DNA of 64,000 nucleotides, taken from Methylobacterium gnaphalii. Its GTDB lineage: Bacteria > Pseudomonadota > Alphaproteobacteria > Rhizobiales > Beijerinckiaceae. Of the stretch, positions 1-7,958 are shown in pieces. How positions within the stretch are numbered: the first letter of the stretch is position 1; every line of letters starts with the position of its first letter. The position numbers and the translations under genes were made by a program. The stretch is from contig NZ_BJZV01000008.1 in the NCBI RefSeq assembly GCF_007992215.1, forward strand, positions 120,375 through 184,374. The letters are read 5' to 3'. The notes beneath the pieces are model-generated. The model was given only the letters and a program-made list of their open reading frames with translations, did no database searches and was not told the origin of the DNA.

Positions 1-197
1 AGCCCGTAGCCGGGCCGCGCCTTCATCAGAGCCTCGCGCAGCACGTCCTCGGCCTTGCGGTCGGCGGCGGAGACGAAGTTGCCGGGCCCCTTACGCGAGA
101 CCTGCAGGTTCTCGACCTCGCCGAAATCGCGCTTGAGGCCGCGGGCGGCCTTTCGGACGGCGTCGACCATGACGGTCATGAGGGGAGAGTTGATCAT
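1..197 (-). CDS. suhB: Inositol-phosphate phosphatase family (SuhB-type), N-terminal part, cut by window edge
   Basis: The first 65 residues of an inositol monophosphatase family protein are visible; the remaining roughly 200 residues lie beyond the left edge. The start is an ATG at 195-197. The pattern matches the SuhB N-terminus: a helix with VDAVRKAARGLKRDF, then SRKGPGNFVSAADRKAED, which corresponds to the family motif KG.-NDFVT-.D..AE that precedes the metal site. SuhB proteins are Mg-dependent phosphomonoesterases acting on inositol-1-phosphate, and in E. coli SuhB also works in rRNA antitermination. The metal-binding motifs cannot be checked because they are off the window. It lies 187 bp downstream of mobA on the same strand, probably with its own promoter. 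Confidence 0.7.
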   Translation of the reverse strand, partial: MINSPLMTVMVDAVRKAARGLKRDFGEVENLQVSRKGPGNFVSAADRKAEDVLREALMKARPGYG

Positions 198-384
198 GCG
201 GAATCCGTGTCCGGCCCGATACCGGCGTGCTGATGGCGATCGGGGGTTGTCGGCGCGTTCTATACGCGTTGCAGCCGAGCGCCATAGCCATGAGCGAATT
301 TCTGCTGGCGCGTCAGTGCATCCGTGCTGTCACGACGCAAGACCAGGTGAGCCAAATCACGGTCGGGCCCGCCTTGCTGGAACG

Positions 385-1164
385 CTATCGCAGCAGGGCA
401 GCCTTTCCAGGATCGGCCAGGACCGCTTCTGCTGCCGCAAGATCGGCCGGTTCGTTGATGTTGAGGAATGGGTCGAACGGTGCGGCGGGCCAGGGCACCA
501 CAACCGCGCCGTGCCGCGCGATGAAAGCACCGACGCGGCGCTCGTCGCGCTCTACCAAAGCGGCGCGCAGGTCGTGCCGCAGCGCGACGGGCCAGAGCGC
601 AACCGTGTAGTGCTGCTTCTCCGAGGCCGCGAGCGCGATCCGTGGATCGCCTGCGTCCAGAGCTGCGTGCAGGCGCTCGACGAGATCGCGCGGGATAAAG
701 GGCGCATCGCCCGACACGCTGACGACGTGGCTCATCCCACACTCTTCCTCAGCCCTGGATGCCCGCATTAGCGGGCCTCGAAGGCGGGCCTCGGATGTGT
801 CCGTGATCCCTGGAGACCTCCTGGGAGGCTCAGCTTCACTTCGCAGCTCGGGATGAGCGTATGTGTTGGAAGTGCGATGGCGGTCATGGTGATCCCCCGC
901 GAAATCGAGCGCGGCGAGGATGCCGGCGAGCGGGCCCGGATTGCCGGGGATGCCGTCGGGCAGGACGGGGCCATCGAACCCGGCAAAGCGCCCTGGATCG
1001 CCGTTGGCGCTGAGCACGAGCCCGGCGCCGCATTGCGGCTTCAGGCGCTCGACGACGCGGTCGAGCAGGGTCCGGCCGTTGAGGCGCAACAATGTCTTGT
1101 CCCCGCCGCCCATGCGGCGGGCGAGGCCGCCGGCCAGGATAAGCCCGAGGGTCGGCGGCGCCAT
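385..1164 (-). CDS. mobA: Molybdenum cofactor guanylyltransferase MobA with in-frame repeat insertion
   Basis: MobA transfers GMP from GTP to molybdopterin in the cytoplasm, making the bis-MGD cofactor precursor. The ATG at 1162-1164 gives the nucleotidyltransferase start GLILAGGLARRMGGGDK (residues 7-23), with the catalytic lysine region and the LPDGIPGNPGPLAGILAAL loop (about 68-86) intact. VSVSGDAPFIP (about 148-158) is the metal-binding acidic motif and FDPFLNINEPADL the C-terminal signature. At 259 residues it is about 45-50 longer than usual. The excess (about residues 91-144) matches a palindromic repeat at 730-858 that is 129 bp (43 codons) long and so keeps the frame. The inserted protein stretch is rich in Arg, Glu and Pro and lies between two core elements. 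Activity is plausible but unproven. It starts 11 bp after the Mrp gene, so the two may be co-transcribed. Confidence 0.82.
   Translation of the reverse strand: MAPPTLGLILAGGLARRMGGGDKTLLRLNGRTLLDRVVERLKPQCGAGLVLSANGDPGRFAGFDGPVLPDGIPGNPGPLAGILAALDFAGDHHDRHRTSNTYAHPELRSEAEPPRRSPGITDTSEARLRGPLMRASRAEEECGMSHVVSVSGDAPFIPRDLVERLHAALDAGDPRIALAASEKQHYTVALWPVALRHDLRAALVERDERRVGAFIARHGAVVVPWPAAPFDPFLNINEPADLAAAEAVLADPGKAALLR
730..858. repeat. Palindromic intergenic-type repeat inserted inside mobA
   Basis: The ends are perfect inverted copies: GCTCATCCC at 730-738 and GGGATGAGC at 850-858. Internally there are further inverted segments, for example GCCCGC-ATTA-GCGGGC near 763-778. Repeats ending in CTCATCC/GGATGAG are common between genes in Bosea-like and related Hyphomicrobiales genomes (general knowledge, not searched). 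Here one copy sits inside the mobA reading frame, is exactly 129 bp long and reads through without a stop codon. The flanking mobA sequence on both sides matches the family, so this is an insertion rather than a gene end. Confidence 0.7.
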
Positions 1165-1175
1165 GGGACGGGGCG

Positions 1176-2303
1176 CTACTCGATGACGATGCGCGGCGCC
1201 GCGCGGCTGGCCGGCGAACCGCTGAGGTTCATCCAAAGCGTTTGTGCGATCTCGCGATAGACCTTGGACTGGGGGCCCTCCGGATCCGTCGCGACAACGG
1301 GACGACCAGAATCTGAAGTCTCGCGGATCACCATGGTCAGCGGCACCTCGCCCAGGAACGGCACCTCGAGCCGCGCCGCTTCCGTCCGCGCTCCGCCATG
1401 GCCGAAAATGTCGGATCTCTCGCCGCAATGCGGGCAGATGAAAGTCGCCATATTCTCGATCACGCCGAGGATTGGCACCGAGACTTTCCTGAACATGCTC
1501 ACGGCGCGTCGGGCGTCGATCAGCGCGAGATCCTGCGGTGTCGAGACGATGACGGCGCCGGAAAGCGGCGTCGCCTGCGCCATGGTGAGCTGTGCGTCGC
1601 CGGTGCCCGGCGGCATATCGACGACGAGGATGTCGAGGTCGCCCCAGGCCACGTCCCGCAGCATCTGCGTGATCGCGGACTGGACCATCGGGCCGCGCCA
1701 GATCATCGCGGAATCGGCATCGATCAGGAAACCGATCGACATCACCTTGATGCCGTAGCCCTGCATCGGCTCGAGCACCTTGCCCTCGATCACGCGCGGC
1801 TTGCCCCCGATCCCGAACAGCTTGGGCACCGAGGGCCCGTAGATGTCGGCATCGAGCAGGCCAACCTTCAATCCCTGCGCATGCAGCGCCAGAGCGAGAT
1901 TGCAGGCCGTCGTCGATTTTCCAACGCCACCCTTGCCTGAGGCGACCGCTACGATGTGCTTGACGCCCGGCAAAGCCGGTCCCGCCCTAGGGGGGCTTGG
2001 TGGCGCGCCGGGACCAGGCGGCCTCGGCTGTTGGGGCGCAGGCGTACTGGGACCCCGCTCCGAGGTGAGGCTCGCGAAGACGCTCGACACGCCGGGCATG
2101 GCGCGGATGCGCCCCTCCGCCTCGCGGCGCACGCGCTCGAAGCGCTCCGCCTCGCTCGGGTCGATCTGGATCGAGAACATCACGCGGCCCATCGGATCGA
2201 CGACGACCTGAGAGAGCCGGCCGGAGCCTGGCAAACTGGTGCCGCCGCCATCGACCGCGACGGTCGACAGGGCCTGGATCACGTCGTCACGGGTGATCGC
2301 CAA
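1176..2303 (-). CDS. mrp: Mrp/NBP35-type iron-sulfur carrier P-loop ATPase
   Basis: This is a cytoplasmic Mrp/ApbC family protein that assembles or carries Fe-S clusters to target apoproteins. An N-terminal MIP18/DUF59-like domain (about 1-80) is joined by a Pro-rich linker (85-112) to a deviant Walker A site GKGGVGKST (123-131). The switch motif DADIYGPSVPKLFG follows, then Walker B VVDMPPGTGD, and the cluster-binding pair C290-P-H-C293 in FICPHCG. Length (375 aa) is normal. The start is a TTG at 2301-2303 behind a good GAGGAG Shine-Dalgarno seven bases away. An ATG-only search would miss it. mobA follows closely, and molybdenum enzymes usually also need Fe-S clusters, which fits the pairing. 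Confidence 0.9.
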   Translation of the reverse strand: MAITRDDVIQALSTVAVDGGGTSLPGSGRLSQVVVDPMGRVMFSIQIDPSEAERFERVRREAEGRIRAMPGVSSVFASLTSERGPSTPAPQQPRPPGPGAPPSPPRAGPALPGVKHIVAVASGKGGVGKSTTACNLALALHAQGLKVGLLDADIYGPSVPKLFGIGGKPRVIEGKVLEPMQGYGIKVMSIGFLIDADSAMIWRGPMVQSAITQMLRDVAWGDLDILVVDMPPGTGDAQLTMAQATPLSGAVIVSTPQDLALIDARRAVSMFRKVSVPILGVIENMATFICPHCGERSDIFGHGGARTEAARLEVPFLGEVPLTMVIRETSDSGRPVVATDPEGPQSKVYREIAQTLWMNLSGSPASRAAPRIVIE

Positions 2304-2793
2304 GGTCAGCTCCTCGCGGCCAGTCGGCGGCCGCCATCGTCAGCGCAGTGAATACAACAGCCCATGTAACCGCGAACGCACGGAACGCCAGTCCGAAACC
2401 GGGGGCGGCCTCAGCATCTGCGCGAGGGCAGAATGGCGACGAGATTGCATCGCTTCATCGGCTCGCGCACCGCTGAACCCCCACCGCGCCGGTAAAAGCC
2501 GTCGCAGACACGGCGGCAGGCGCGTGGTTCCGGCAGGCATCTCGCCTGCTCAATTAGTCCGTTGTGATAACGCCCGTGCGCGACATGGTGTTCGCCCGTT
2601 CCTGCGCCATGGCTGAACGGGCCTCGGGCGCCCCAGGCAGCGCCAGCCTACGCTCAAGAGAATCGCTGCGACATCCGAGATCCGCATGGGCCCTCCGCTC
2701 GGCTTCGCCTGAACCAACCAGAGGCGTGGCCGTTGTCGAGGGTATGTCTCGGCTGGCCACCCGCCAGCGATAATCGAACGCTTGGAGAACTGC
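2304..2793. other. Intergenic region between mrp and the PNPOx gene
   Basis: About 490 bp separate two divergent genes. I see a small hairpin (GCAGGC at 2533-2538 with GCCTGC at 2544-2549) and mixed repeat-like sequence, but no convincing gene. A short minus-strand frame covering 2554-2700 ends in a stop but has no recognisable product. Promoters for mrp and the PNPOx gene must lie here; none is clear by eye. Confidence 0.4.
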
Positions 2794-3297
2794 ATGCATC
2801 AGGGCAACCATCGCAACCACGAGGGCGCGAAGAAGCTTTTCGAGCTGATCAAGGACGTCAAGGTCGCGATGATGACCACCGCCGACCCGGACGGCACCCT
2901 GAACAGCCGGCCGATGTGGAACAACGATGCCGACGAGAACGGCGATCTTTGGTTCTTCACCAAGCTGCATTCGCCGAAGACCGCCGAGATCAGCCGCGAC
3001 AACCAGATCAACCTCGCCTTCGCCGACCCGTCGAGCCAGAACTACGTTTCGATCGCGGGCAAGGCCGAGATCGTGACCGACCAGGCCATCATCGACCAGA
3101 AGTGGTCGTCGGCGCTGAAAACCTGGTTTCCCAACGGCAAGGACGATCCGGAGGTGGCGTTGATCCGCGTGCATCCCGAGCACGGCGAGTACTGGGACAG
3201 CCCGAACAGCAAGATGGTCCACCTCTACGGCTTCGTAAAAGCCTCGCTGACCGGCGAGAGCCCGAAGACGGAGACAGGGAAGGTCAACTTGGCCTGA
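2794..3297 (+). CDS. Pyridoxamine 5'-phosphate oxidase-related general stress protein (PNPOx-like, split-barrel flavin-binding family)
   Basis: A 167-residue split beta-barrel protein of the general stress protein 26/YdaG type. The N-terminal KLFELIKDVKVAMMTTAD, the strand TLNSRPMWN and DLWFFTKLHSPKTAEISRDNQINLAFADPSSQNYVSIAGKA-type sequence, read in pieces, follow the family pattern of an FMN- or F420-type split barrel. The substrate is unknown and these proteins are not usually the vitamin B6 oxidase itself. The ATG at 2794 has a GGAGA Shine-Dalgarno five bases upstream; a TTG at 2782 is in frame but has no ribosome binding site. The gene is monocistronic and is followed 15 bp later by a 46-bp palindrome that could end its transcript. 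Confidence 0.85.
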   Translation: MHQGNHRNHEGAKKLFELIKDVKVAMMTTADPDGTLNSRPMWNNDADENGDLWFFTKLHSPKTAEISRDNQINLAFADPSSQNYVSIAGKAEIVTDQAIIDQKWSSALKTWFPNGKDDPEVALIRVHPEHGEYWDSPNSKMVHLYGFVKASLTGESPKTETGKVNLA

Positions 3298-3311
3298 TCG
3301 TTTCGTCCTCG

Positions 3312-3357
3312 ATCACGTCATTCCGGGGTCGGGTAGCAGAACCCGGAATGACGTGAT
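3312..3357. repeat. Perfect 16-bp inverted repeat of the GTCATTCCGGGG family
   Basis: The arms are ATCACGTCATTCCGGG (3312-3327) and its exact reverse complement at 3342-3357, with a 14-base loop. The core GTCATTCCGGGG recurs at 49695-49709. Downstream sequence to about 3450 (GTGGATCCCGCGTTCCTGGGATGATGG at 3390-3416, given here only in part by position) looks like the rest of a longer, decayed repeat unit. It directly follows the PNPOx stop codon and may act as a transcript end or mRNA stabiliser, but lacks a clear U-tract. Confidence 0.7.
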
Positions 3358-3522
3358 GCGCGGTACCGGCCTGACATCCAGCCCGGTCGTGGATCCCGCG
3401 TTCCTGGGATGATGGAGGTACGAGGGAGGGGACTGCCGTCGCGCCGGATTGACTCCTCCCCGCCCACCGTGAGCCTCTGCGACGGGCGACCGCCCTGGTC
3501 GCGTCAGGGCCGATCGATCTCG

Positions 3523-4815
3523 ATGCTCGACCTCGCGACTCGCGTCTACAATCATAACTTCCGCATCGACCCGATCATCCGGTCGCTGCTCGACACCGAC
3601 TTCTACAAGCTGCTGATGGCGCAGACGATCTTCCGCCGCCATCGCGATCTGCCGGTCACCTTCGGCATCAAGAACCGCAGCAGCGCCATCCGGATCGCCG
3701 ACGAGATCGATGAGGGCGAGTTGCGCGCCCAGCTCGACCATGCCCGCAGCCTGAAACTGACCCGTGGCGAGGCAACTTGGCTTCGCGGCAACACCTTCTA
3801 TGGCAAGCGCCAGATGTTCTCGGCGGAGTTCCTGGACTGGTTCGAAGGCTTCCAACTGCCGCCCTACGAGCTGGAGCGGCATGATGGCCAGTATGTTCTG
3901 ACCTTCCACGGCCCGTGGATCGAAACCACGCTATGGGAGGTGCCGGCGCTGGCCATCCTCAACGAGCTGCGCTCGCGCGCGACGCTCCACGGCATGGGCA
4001 GGTTCGAACTGCAGGTGCTGTACGCCCGCGCCATGACCCGCGTCTGGGAGAAGATCGAGCGCCTGAAGAAGCTGCCCGACCTGTCCATCGCGGATTTCGG
4101 CACGCGCCGCCGCCACGGCTTCCTTTGGCAGGATTGGTGTGTGCAGGCGATGCAGGAAGGTTTGGGGAATGCCTTCCTCGGTACCTCGAACTGCCTCATC
4201 GCCCAGCGCCGCGAAGTCGAGGCCGTGGGCACGAATGCGCACGAATTGCCGATGGTGTACGCGGCGCTTGCCGAGGACGATACAGCTTTAGCCAAAGCAC
4301 CTTATGAGGTGCTTGCCCACTGGCAACAGGATTACGAGGGCAATCTGCTCGTCCTGCTCCCAGACACCTACGGCACGACGGGGTTTCTCGCTGATGCGCC
4401 GGACTGGCTCACGGCCTGGACGGGCATCCGCATCGACTCAAAAGACCCGATCGAGGGCGGCGAGGAGGCGATCCGTTTCTGGCAATCGCGCGGCCGCGAT
4501 CCCCGTGAGAAGCTCGCGATCTTCTCCGACGGTTTGGACATCGACGACATCGAACGGATCCATGCGCATTTTCACGGGCGCCTGCGGATCGGCTACGGTT
4601 GGGGCACGCTGCTGACCAACGATTTCCGCGGGTTCATGCCGGATAGGCGGCTCGACCCGATCTCGATCGTCTGCAAGGTGATCGAGGCCGATGGGCGGCC
4701 GACAGTGAAGATCTCCGACAACCCGTCGAAGGCACAGGGTCCGGAATCCGAAGTCGAGCGCTACAGGCGCGTGTTTGGCGTGGGTAAGCAGGCGGCCCAG
4801 CCCGTGCTCGTCTGA
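3523..4815 (+). CDS. pncB: Nicotinate phosphoribosyltransferase
   Basis: PncB converts nicotinate and PRPP to nicotinate mononucleotide with ATP hydrolysis, the salvage entry to NAD. The ATG at 3523 gives 430 aa, the usual size for alphaproteobacterial PncB. Early residues [15 protein letters not shown] carry the substrate-binding YK pair. [22 protein letters not shown] and [14 protein letters not shown] (with the conserved histidine that is autophosphorylated in this family) follow. The C-terminal half has [17 protein letters not shown] and [11 protein letters not shown], the PRPP/phosphate-binding segment. An in-frame ATG at 3409 would add 38 residues of repeat-derived sequence and is rejected. 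It seems to stand alone, with a convergent neighbour downstream. Confidence 0.93.
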   Translation: MLDLATRVYNHNFRIDPIIRSLLDTDFYKLLMAQTIFRRHRDLPVTFGIKNRSSAIRIADEIDEGELRAQLDHARSLKLTRGEATWLRGNTFYGKRQMFSAEFLDWFEGFQLPPYELERHDGQYVLTFHGPWIETTLWEVPALAILNELRSRATLHGMGRFELQVLYARAMTRVWEKIERLKKLPDLSIADFGTRRRHGFLWQDWCVQAMQEGLGNAFLGTSNCLIAQRREVEAVGTNAHELPMVYAALAEDDTALAKAPYEVLAHWQQDYEGNLLVLLPDTYGTTGFLADAPDWLTAWTGIRIDSKDPIEGGEEAIRFWQSRGRDPREKLAIFSDGLDIDDIERIHAHFHGRLRIGYGWGTLLTNDFRGFMPDRRLDPISIVCKVIEADGRPTVKISDNPSKAQGPESEVERYRRVFGVGKQAAQPVLV

Positions 4816-4842
4816 TTGGGCCGGCCGCCGCAGCGCCGATCG

Positions 4843-5364
4843 CTACTTCAGCGCGTCGACCCCAGCCTGACAGATGACGACGTCCTGGTCGCTGGTGCCG
4901 CCCGAGCAGCCGATTGCGCCGATCAGCTTGCCCTCGACGATCAGCGGGATGCCGCCGGAGGAGGCGGCGAGACCAGGATCGAGCGTGCCGTAGATCGGCG
5001 GTCCCTTGCTGTAGGCCTCGAAGAAGACCCGTGACTCGCGCCGCCAGCGCGCGGCGGTCCGCGCCTTGCGCTGGGAGATGTCGACGGAGGACAGCTGGGC
5101 GCCGTCCATCCGCGCGAAATGCACGAGATCGCCGTGCGTGTCGACGACGGCGATGTTCATCGGCCAGCCCCGCTTCTCGCCCTCTGCCTGTGAGGCCGCC
5201 ACGATCTTGCGCGCCTGTTCCAGGCCGATCGGAGCACCGTACGGCACGCCGAACGGGATCTTGTCGGGCAAATTGGGCGCAGCTGGCGACGGTTGCTGGG
5301 CGACGGCCGGTAGGCTGAAGAGGGCAAGAGCGACCGAGGCCGCAATGACGGTGGGCAAACGCAT
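4843..5364 (-). CDS. Secreted GlcG/HbpS family heme-binding-like protein
   Basis: A 173-residue protein with a signal peptide (about 1-22, ending AVAQ) and a GlcG/HbpS (DUF336) domain. Diagnostic stretches are LEQARKIVAAS, NIAVVDTHGDLVHFARMDGAQ, SVDISQRKARTAA and the glycine-rich end GGIPLIVEGKLIGAIGCSGG followed by D-QDVVICQAGVDAL. Streptomyces HbpS binds heme and senses redox stress; GlcG is linked to glycolate use. The actual ligand here is unknown. The ATG at 5362-5364 lies behind GGAGGAGACATC, a strong Shine-Dalgarno, so the longer open frame upstream is not translated. It is divergent from the histidine kinase gene, so the kinase/regulator pair could control it, but that is inference from position only. 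Confidence 0.85.
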   Translation of the reverse strand: MRLPTVIAASVALALFSLPAVAQQPSPAAPNLPDKIPFGVPYGAPIGLEQARKIVAASQAEGEKRGWPMNIAVVDTHGDLVHFARMDGAQLSSVDISQRKARTAARWRRESRVFFEAYSKGPPIYGTLDPGLAASSGGIPLIVEGKLIGAIGCSGGTSDQDVVICQAGVDALK

Positions 5365-5676
5365 GATGTCTCCTCCAGCAGGGCCTCTGCGGGCCTCTAC
5401 GGTTGATTCATCTATGGCGGCACACCGCCGCGGCGACTGACAACCTTCGCGGCTCCGTTTTTCGCCACGGCGAGGGGCATCGCTGTCGAAACAGCCAGCT
5501 ATTCCTCCTCGGCCCTTCAGCGGCCGGATCACCAGGATGCAGGCCAGAAGCAGACTTAGACAGCGAAACTGAAGTTTCGCGCTCAGCCAGCGGTTGATCG
5601 CACTCGCGCCGTCCTTGCTTGCTGGTCTGTAAGACATCCTGCGCATAAAGTGGCGTGGTCTACCGAGTGTTCAATC
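5365..5676. other. Divergent intergenic region
   Basis: About 312 bp between the secreted GlcG-like gene and the histidine kinase gene. No gene or clear operator is visible. It must contain the two divergent promoters. Confidence 0.4.
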
Positions 5677-6747
5677 ATGCCTACGATGTCTGGCCGCAAT
5701 CGATGGCTGGAGCATGCGCTTCTCGACAACATCCCTGACATGGCTTGGCTGAAGGACCGCGAGTCGCGCTACCTCGCGGTCAGTGCCACCTATCTCGACG
5801 TGCTTGGCGTGACCGATGCCGACGTCATCGGACGGCGTCCCGAGGAAATCTGGCCGGCGGACATCGCCAGGGTCTACCTCAAGACCGACCAAGCCGTGGT
5901 GCGCAGTGGGAAGCGGCGGCGCTACGAGGAGGCACGACGCGGGCCGGACGGGCTGCTGCGCTGGTACGACACCATCAAGTCGCCGATCTGGGACGAAAGC
6001 AACAACATCGTCGGCACCGTCGGAATTTCGCGTGACATCACGAAGCGTAAGGCTGCGGAAGCCGAACTGATCGCCTCGCGCGAGCAATTACGAAAACTCT
6101 CGGAGTTCGAGCAGCAGACTCGTGAGCAGGAGCGCGCCCGCATCGCTCGCGAACTCCACGACGAGCTCGGCCAGACGTTGACCGCGATCAAGATGGACCT
6201 GGCCTGGATGAGGGACAGGCTTGGAGAGCCGGACATTGTCCAGGCCCGCATCGAGCGGCTCATCGGTATCGCCGACCGGTCGGTGGTCGATCTGCGCCGG
6301 ATCGCGACCGAGCTGAGGCCGCTGATCCTCGACGAACTCGGCCTGCGCGCAGCCATCGAATGGCTGACCCAGAGCATGTCGGAACGCAGCGGAATCCCGA
6401 TCACGCTCGCCTTCGAGGATGGCCAGATCTACGATCCGGAGGTGAGCACCGCTGCCTTCCGGATTGTGCAGGAGGCCCTGACCAACGTCCTGCGTCATGG
6501 GGCGGCGACGCACGCCGAGGTGAATGCGCGCAACGAGGGTGACGCCCTGGTGATCGCAGTCTCGGATGACGGATGCGGCATTGACCGCGCGACCTCCGGC
6601 AAAGGACGGCTCGGTTTGGCTGGGATGCGCGAGCGGGCGCGGCTGCTCGGCGGCAGCGTCGCCATCGATGGCAAGGTCGGCGCAGGCACCACGGTCCGCG
6701 TGCGCCTACCGCTCGAACGCCGGCCCCGACGGAAGACCGCGCGATGA
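5677..6747 (+). CDS. PAS-domain sensor histidine kinase, HisKA_3/NarX type
   Basis: A cytoplasmic sensor kinase with no membrane segment. A PAS domain covers about residues 10-125 (NIPDMAWLKDRESRYLAVS through the PAC end GTVGISRDITKRKAAE). It is followed by a dimerisation/phosphoacceptor helix of the HisKA_3 class, ERARIARELHDELGQTL, with H161 as phosphoacceptor. An HATPase domain ends the protein, with IVQEALTNVLRHG (N box), VSDDGCGID (G1) and KGRLGLAGMRERARLLGG (G2). This NarX/DegS-like class pairs with LuxR-type regulators, exactly as found downstream with a 4-bp ATGA overlap. The signal is unknown. The start is uncertain: ATG 5677 is chosen; GTG 5650 and ATG 5686 are alternatives and none has a strong ribosome binding site. 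Confidence 0.88.
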   Translation: MPTMSGRNRWLEHALLDNIPDMAWLKDRESRYLAVSATYLDVLGVTDADVIGRRPEEIWPADIARVYLKTDQAVVRSGKRRRYEEARRGPDGLLRWYDTIKSPIWDESNNIVGTVGISRDITKRKAAEAELIASREQLRKLSEFEQQTREQERARIARELHDELGQTLTAIKMDLAWMRDRLGEPDIVQARIERLIGIADRSVVDLRRIATELRPLILDELGLRAAIEWLTQSMSERSGIPITLAFEDGQIYDPEVSTAAFRIVQEALTNVLRHGAATHAEVNARNEGDALVIAVSDDGCGIDRATSGKGRLGLAGMRERARLLGGSVAIDGKVGAGTTVRVRLPLERRPRRKTAR

Positions 6748-7364
6748 TCCGCCTGTTCATCGCCGACGACCATGCGATCTTTCGCGAGGGGCTGAAGCAG
6801 ATCCTCGCTGAACAGGCTGATTTCGAGATCGTCGGCGAGGCGACGACCGGCAACGGGCTCGTCGAGCGGCTTGCGACAGCTGCCTGCGACGTGGTGCTGC
6901 TCGATCTCTCGATGCCCGGCCGCAGCGGCGTCGCCCTCGTGCGGGAGGTTGCTGCCGCCGGAACGGCGCGCATCGTCGTGCTCAGTATGCACGAAGAGCG
7001 GCAATACGTGATCGAAGCGCTCAAGGCAGGGGCCGCCGGCTACGTTACAAAGGCCAGCGCCTCGGACCAGCTGATCGAGACGATCCGCAAGACGGCGGCG
7101 GGCGAGCGCGTCGTCAGCCCCAGCGCCTCGCAGGCCCTGATCCGGCAGATGCTCGAACCCGACTTACCGCATACAGCGCTCACGCCGCGCGAACGCCAGA
7201 TCTTCGACCGCCTTGTCGGCGGCCGCTCCGTCTCGGCGATTGCCCGCGAACTCGATCTCAGCATCAAGACCGTGAGTACGCACAAGAGCAACGTTCTGCT
7301 CAAGCTCGATGCCGGCACAACCGCCGACCTCGTTCGCTACGCCATCGCCCGGGGCCTGGCGTAA
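6744..7364 (+). CDS. LuxR/NarL-family response regulator
   Basis: A 206-residue two-domain regulator. The receiver domain (1-118) has the acidic pair IADDH (8-9), the phosphoacceptor D54 in VVLLDLSMPG, the S/T position in VVLSMHEE and K in YVTKAS. A linker leads to a NarL/LuxR DNA-binding domain (about 140-203) with LTPRERQIFDRLVGGRSVS and the recognition helix segment LDLSIKTVSTHKSNVLLKL. It overlaps the kinase gene by 4 bp and is almost certainly its partner. Target genes are not evident; the adjacent secreted GlcG-like gene is the nearest candidate. Confidence 0.92.
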   Translation: MIRLFIADDHAIFREGLKQILAEQADFEIVGEATTGNGLVERLATAACDVVLLDLSMPGRSGVALVREVAAAGTARIVVLSMHEERQYVIEALKAGAAGYVTKASASDQLIETIRKTAAGERVVSPSASQALIRQMLEPDLPHTALTPRERQIFDRLVGGRSVSAIARELDLSIKTVSTHKSNVLLKLDAGTTADLVRYAIARGLA

Positions 7365-7381
7365 TCAGGTCGGATACGGCT

Positions 7382-7768
7382 CTAGTTCGACAGCCTCAAT
7401 TCGCTGATCTGCGCGCCGATCGCCTGAAACGCTGCTGTCAGGTTGGCCGAGTTCGAGACGTCATTGAACATGTTCGGGTTGCTCGCGCAGGATTGCAGGA
7501 GTGCGCTCGTGCCGCTCGTTACCTCCACCCTGATCGTGAAGATCTGAATCCCGGCGGCCTTGATGTTGGTGCACAGGGTCGACAATCGACTGTCGAGCGC
7601 AGCCGTCCGCGCTGCGTTGCTGGCGTATTCGTTGAAATTGCCGAGGCGATCGGCCCAGATATAGCTGATGCCCGAATAGTAGGAGCCGTTGTTCGAGCTA
7701 TTTGATGTGCTTTGGTTCTCGCCGTCGGTCATCAGGATGATGAACTTCCGCGTCGTTTGGTCCGTCAC
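7382..7768 (-). pseudogene. Remnant of a TadG-like pilus assembly protein (C-terminal part of VWA domain)
   Basis: The reading frame encodes RKFIILMTDGENQS, then a Ser/Asn/Tyr-rich loop, ALDSRLSTLCTNIKAAGIQIFTIR and LLQSCASNPNMFNDVSNSANLTAAFQAIGAQISELRLS. This is the second half of the von Willebrand A domain and the exact C-terminal end seen in TadE/TadG-type Flp pilus proteins. The N-terminal membrane helix and the MIDAS motif DxSxS of the domain are missing. Sequence upstream of 7768 does not continue the family, so the gene is truncated at its 5' end. The remaining frame is open, suggesting fairly recent loss. No other tad/cpa genes are nearby. Confidence 0.75.
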
Positions 7769-7958
7769 GCGCCGCCGCCTTTCAGGAAGCGAGGGTCCGC
7801 ATCTCACTCCGGCGCTGCAGTGCAGCTCGGACTAATCCGAGCCCTATCCCGGAAACGGCTGATTGTTTGCATGCCCAGTGGACTGCCATGGTGCAGCTAG
7901 GGAGTGATCCGCGGTGCCGGCCAACGAGCCGGACAAGCAACGGAGGGCGAAAGACGCC

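Noticed and set aside
2550..2795. Short minus-strand frames between mrp and the PNPOx gene
   Set aside because: No ribosome binding site or family similarity; composition repeat-like.
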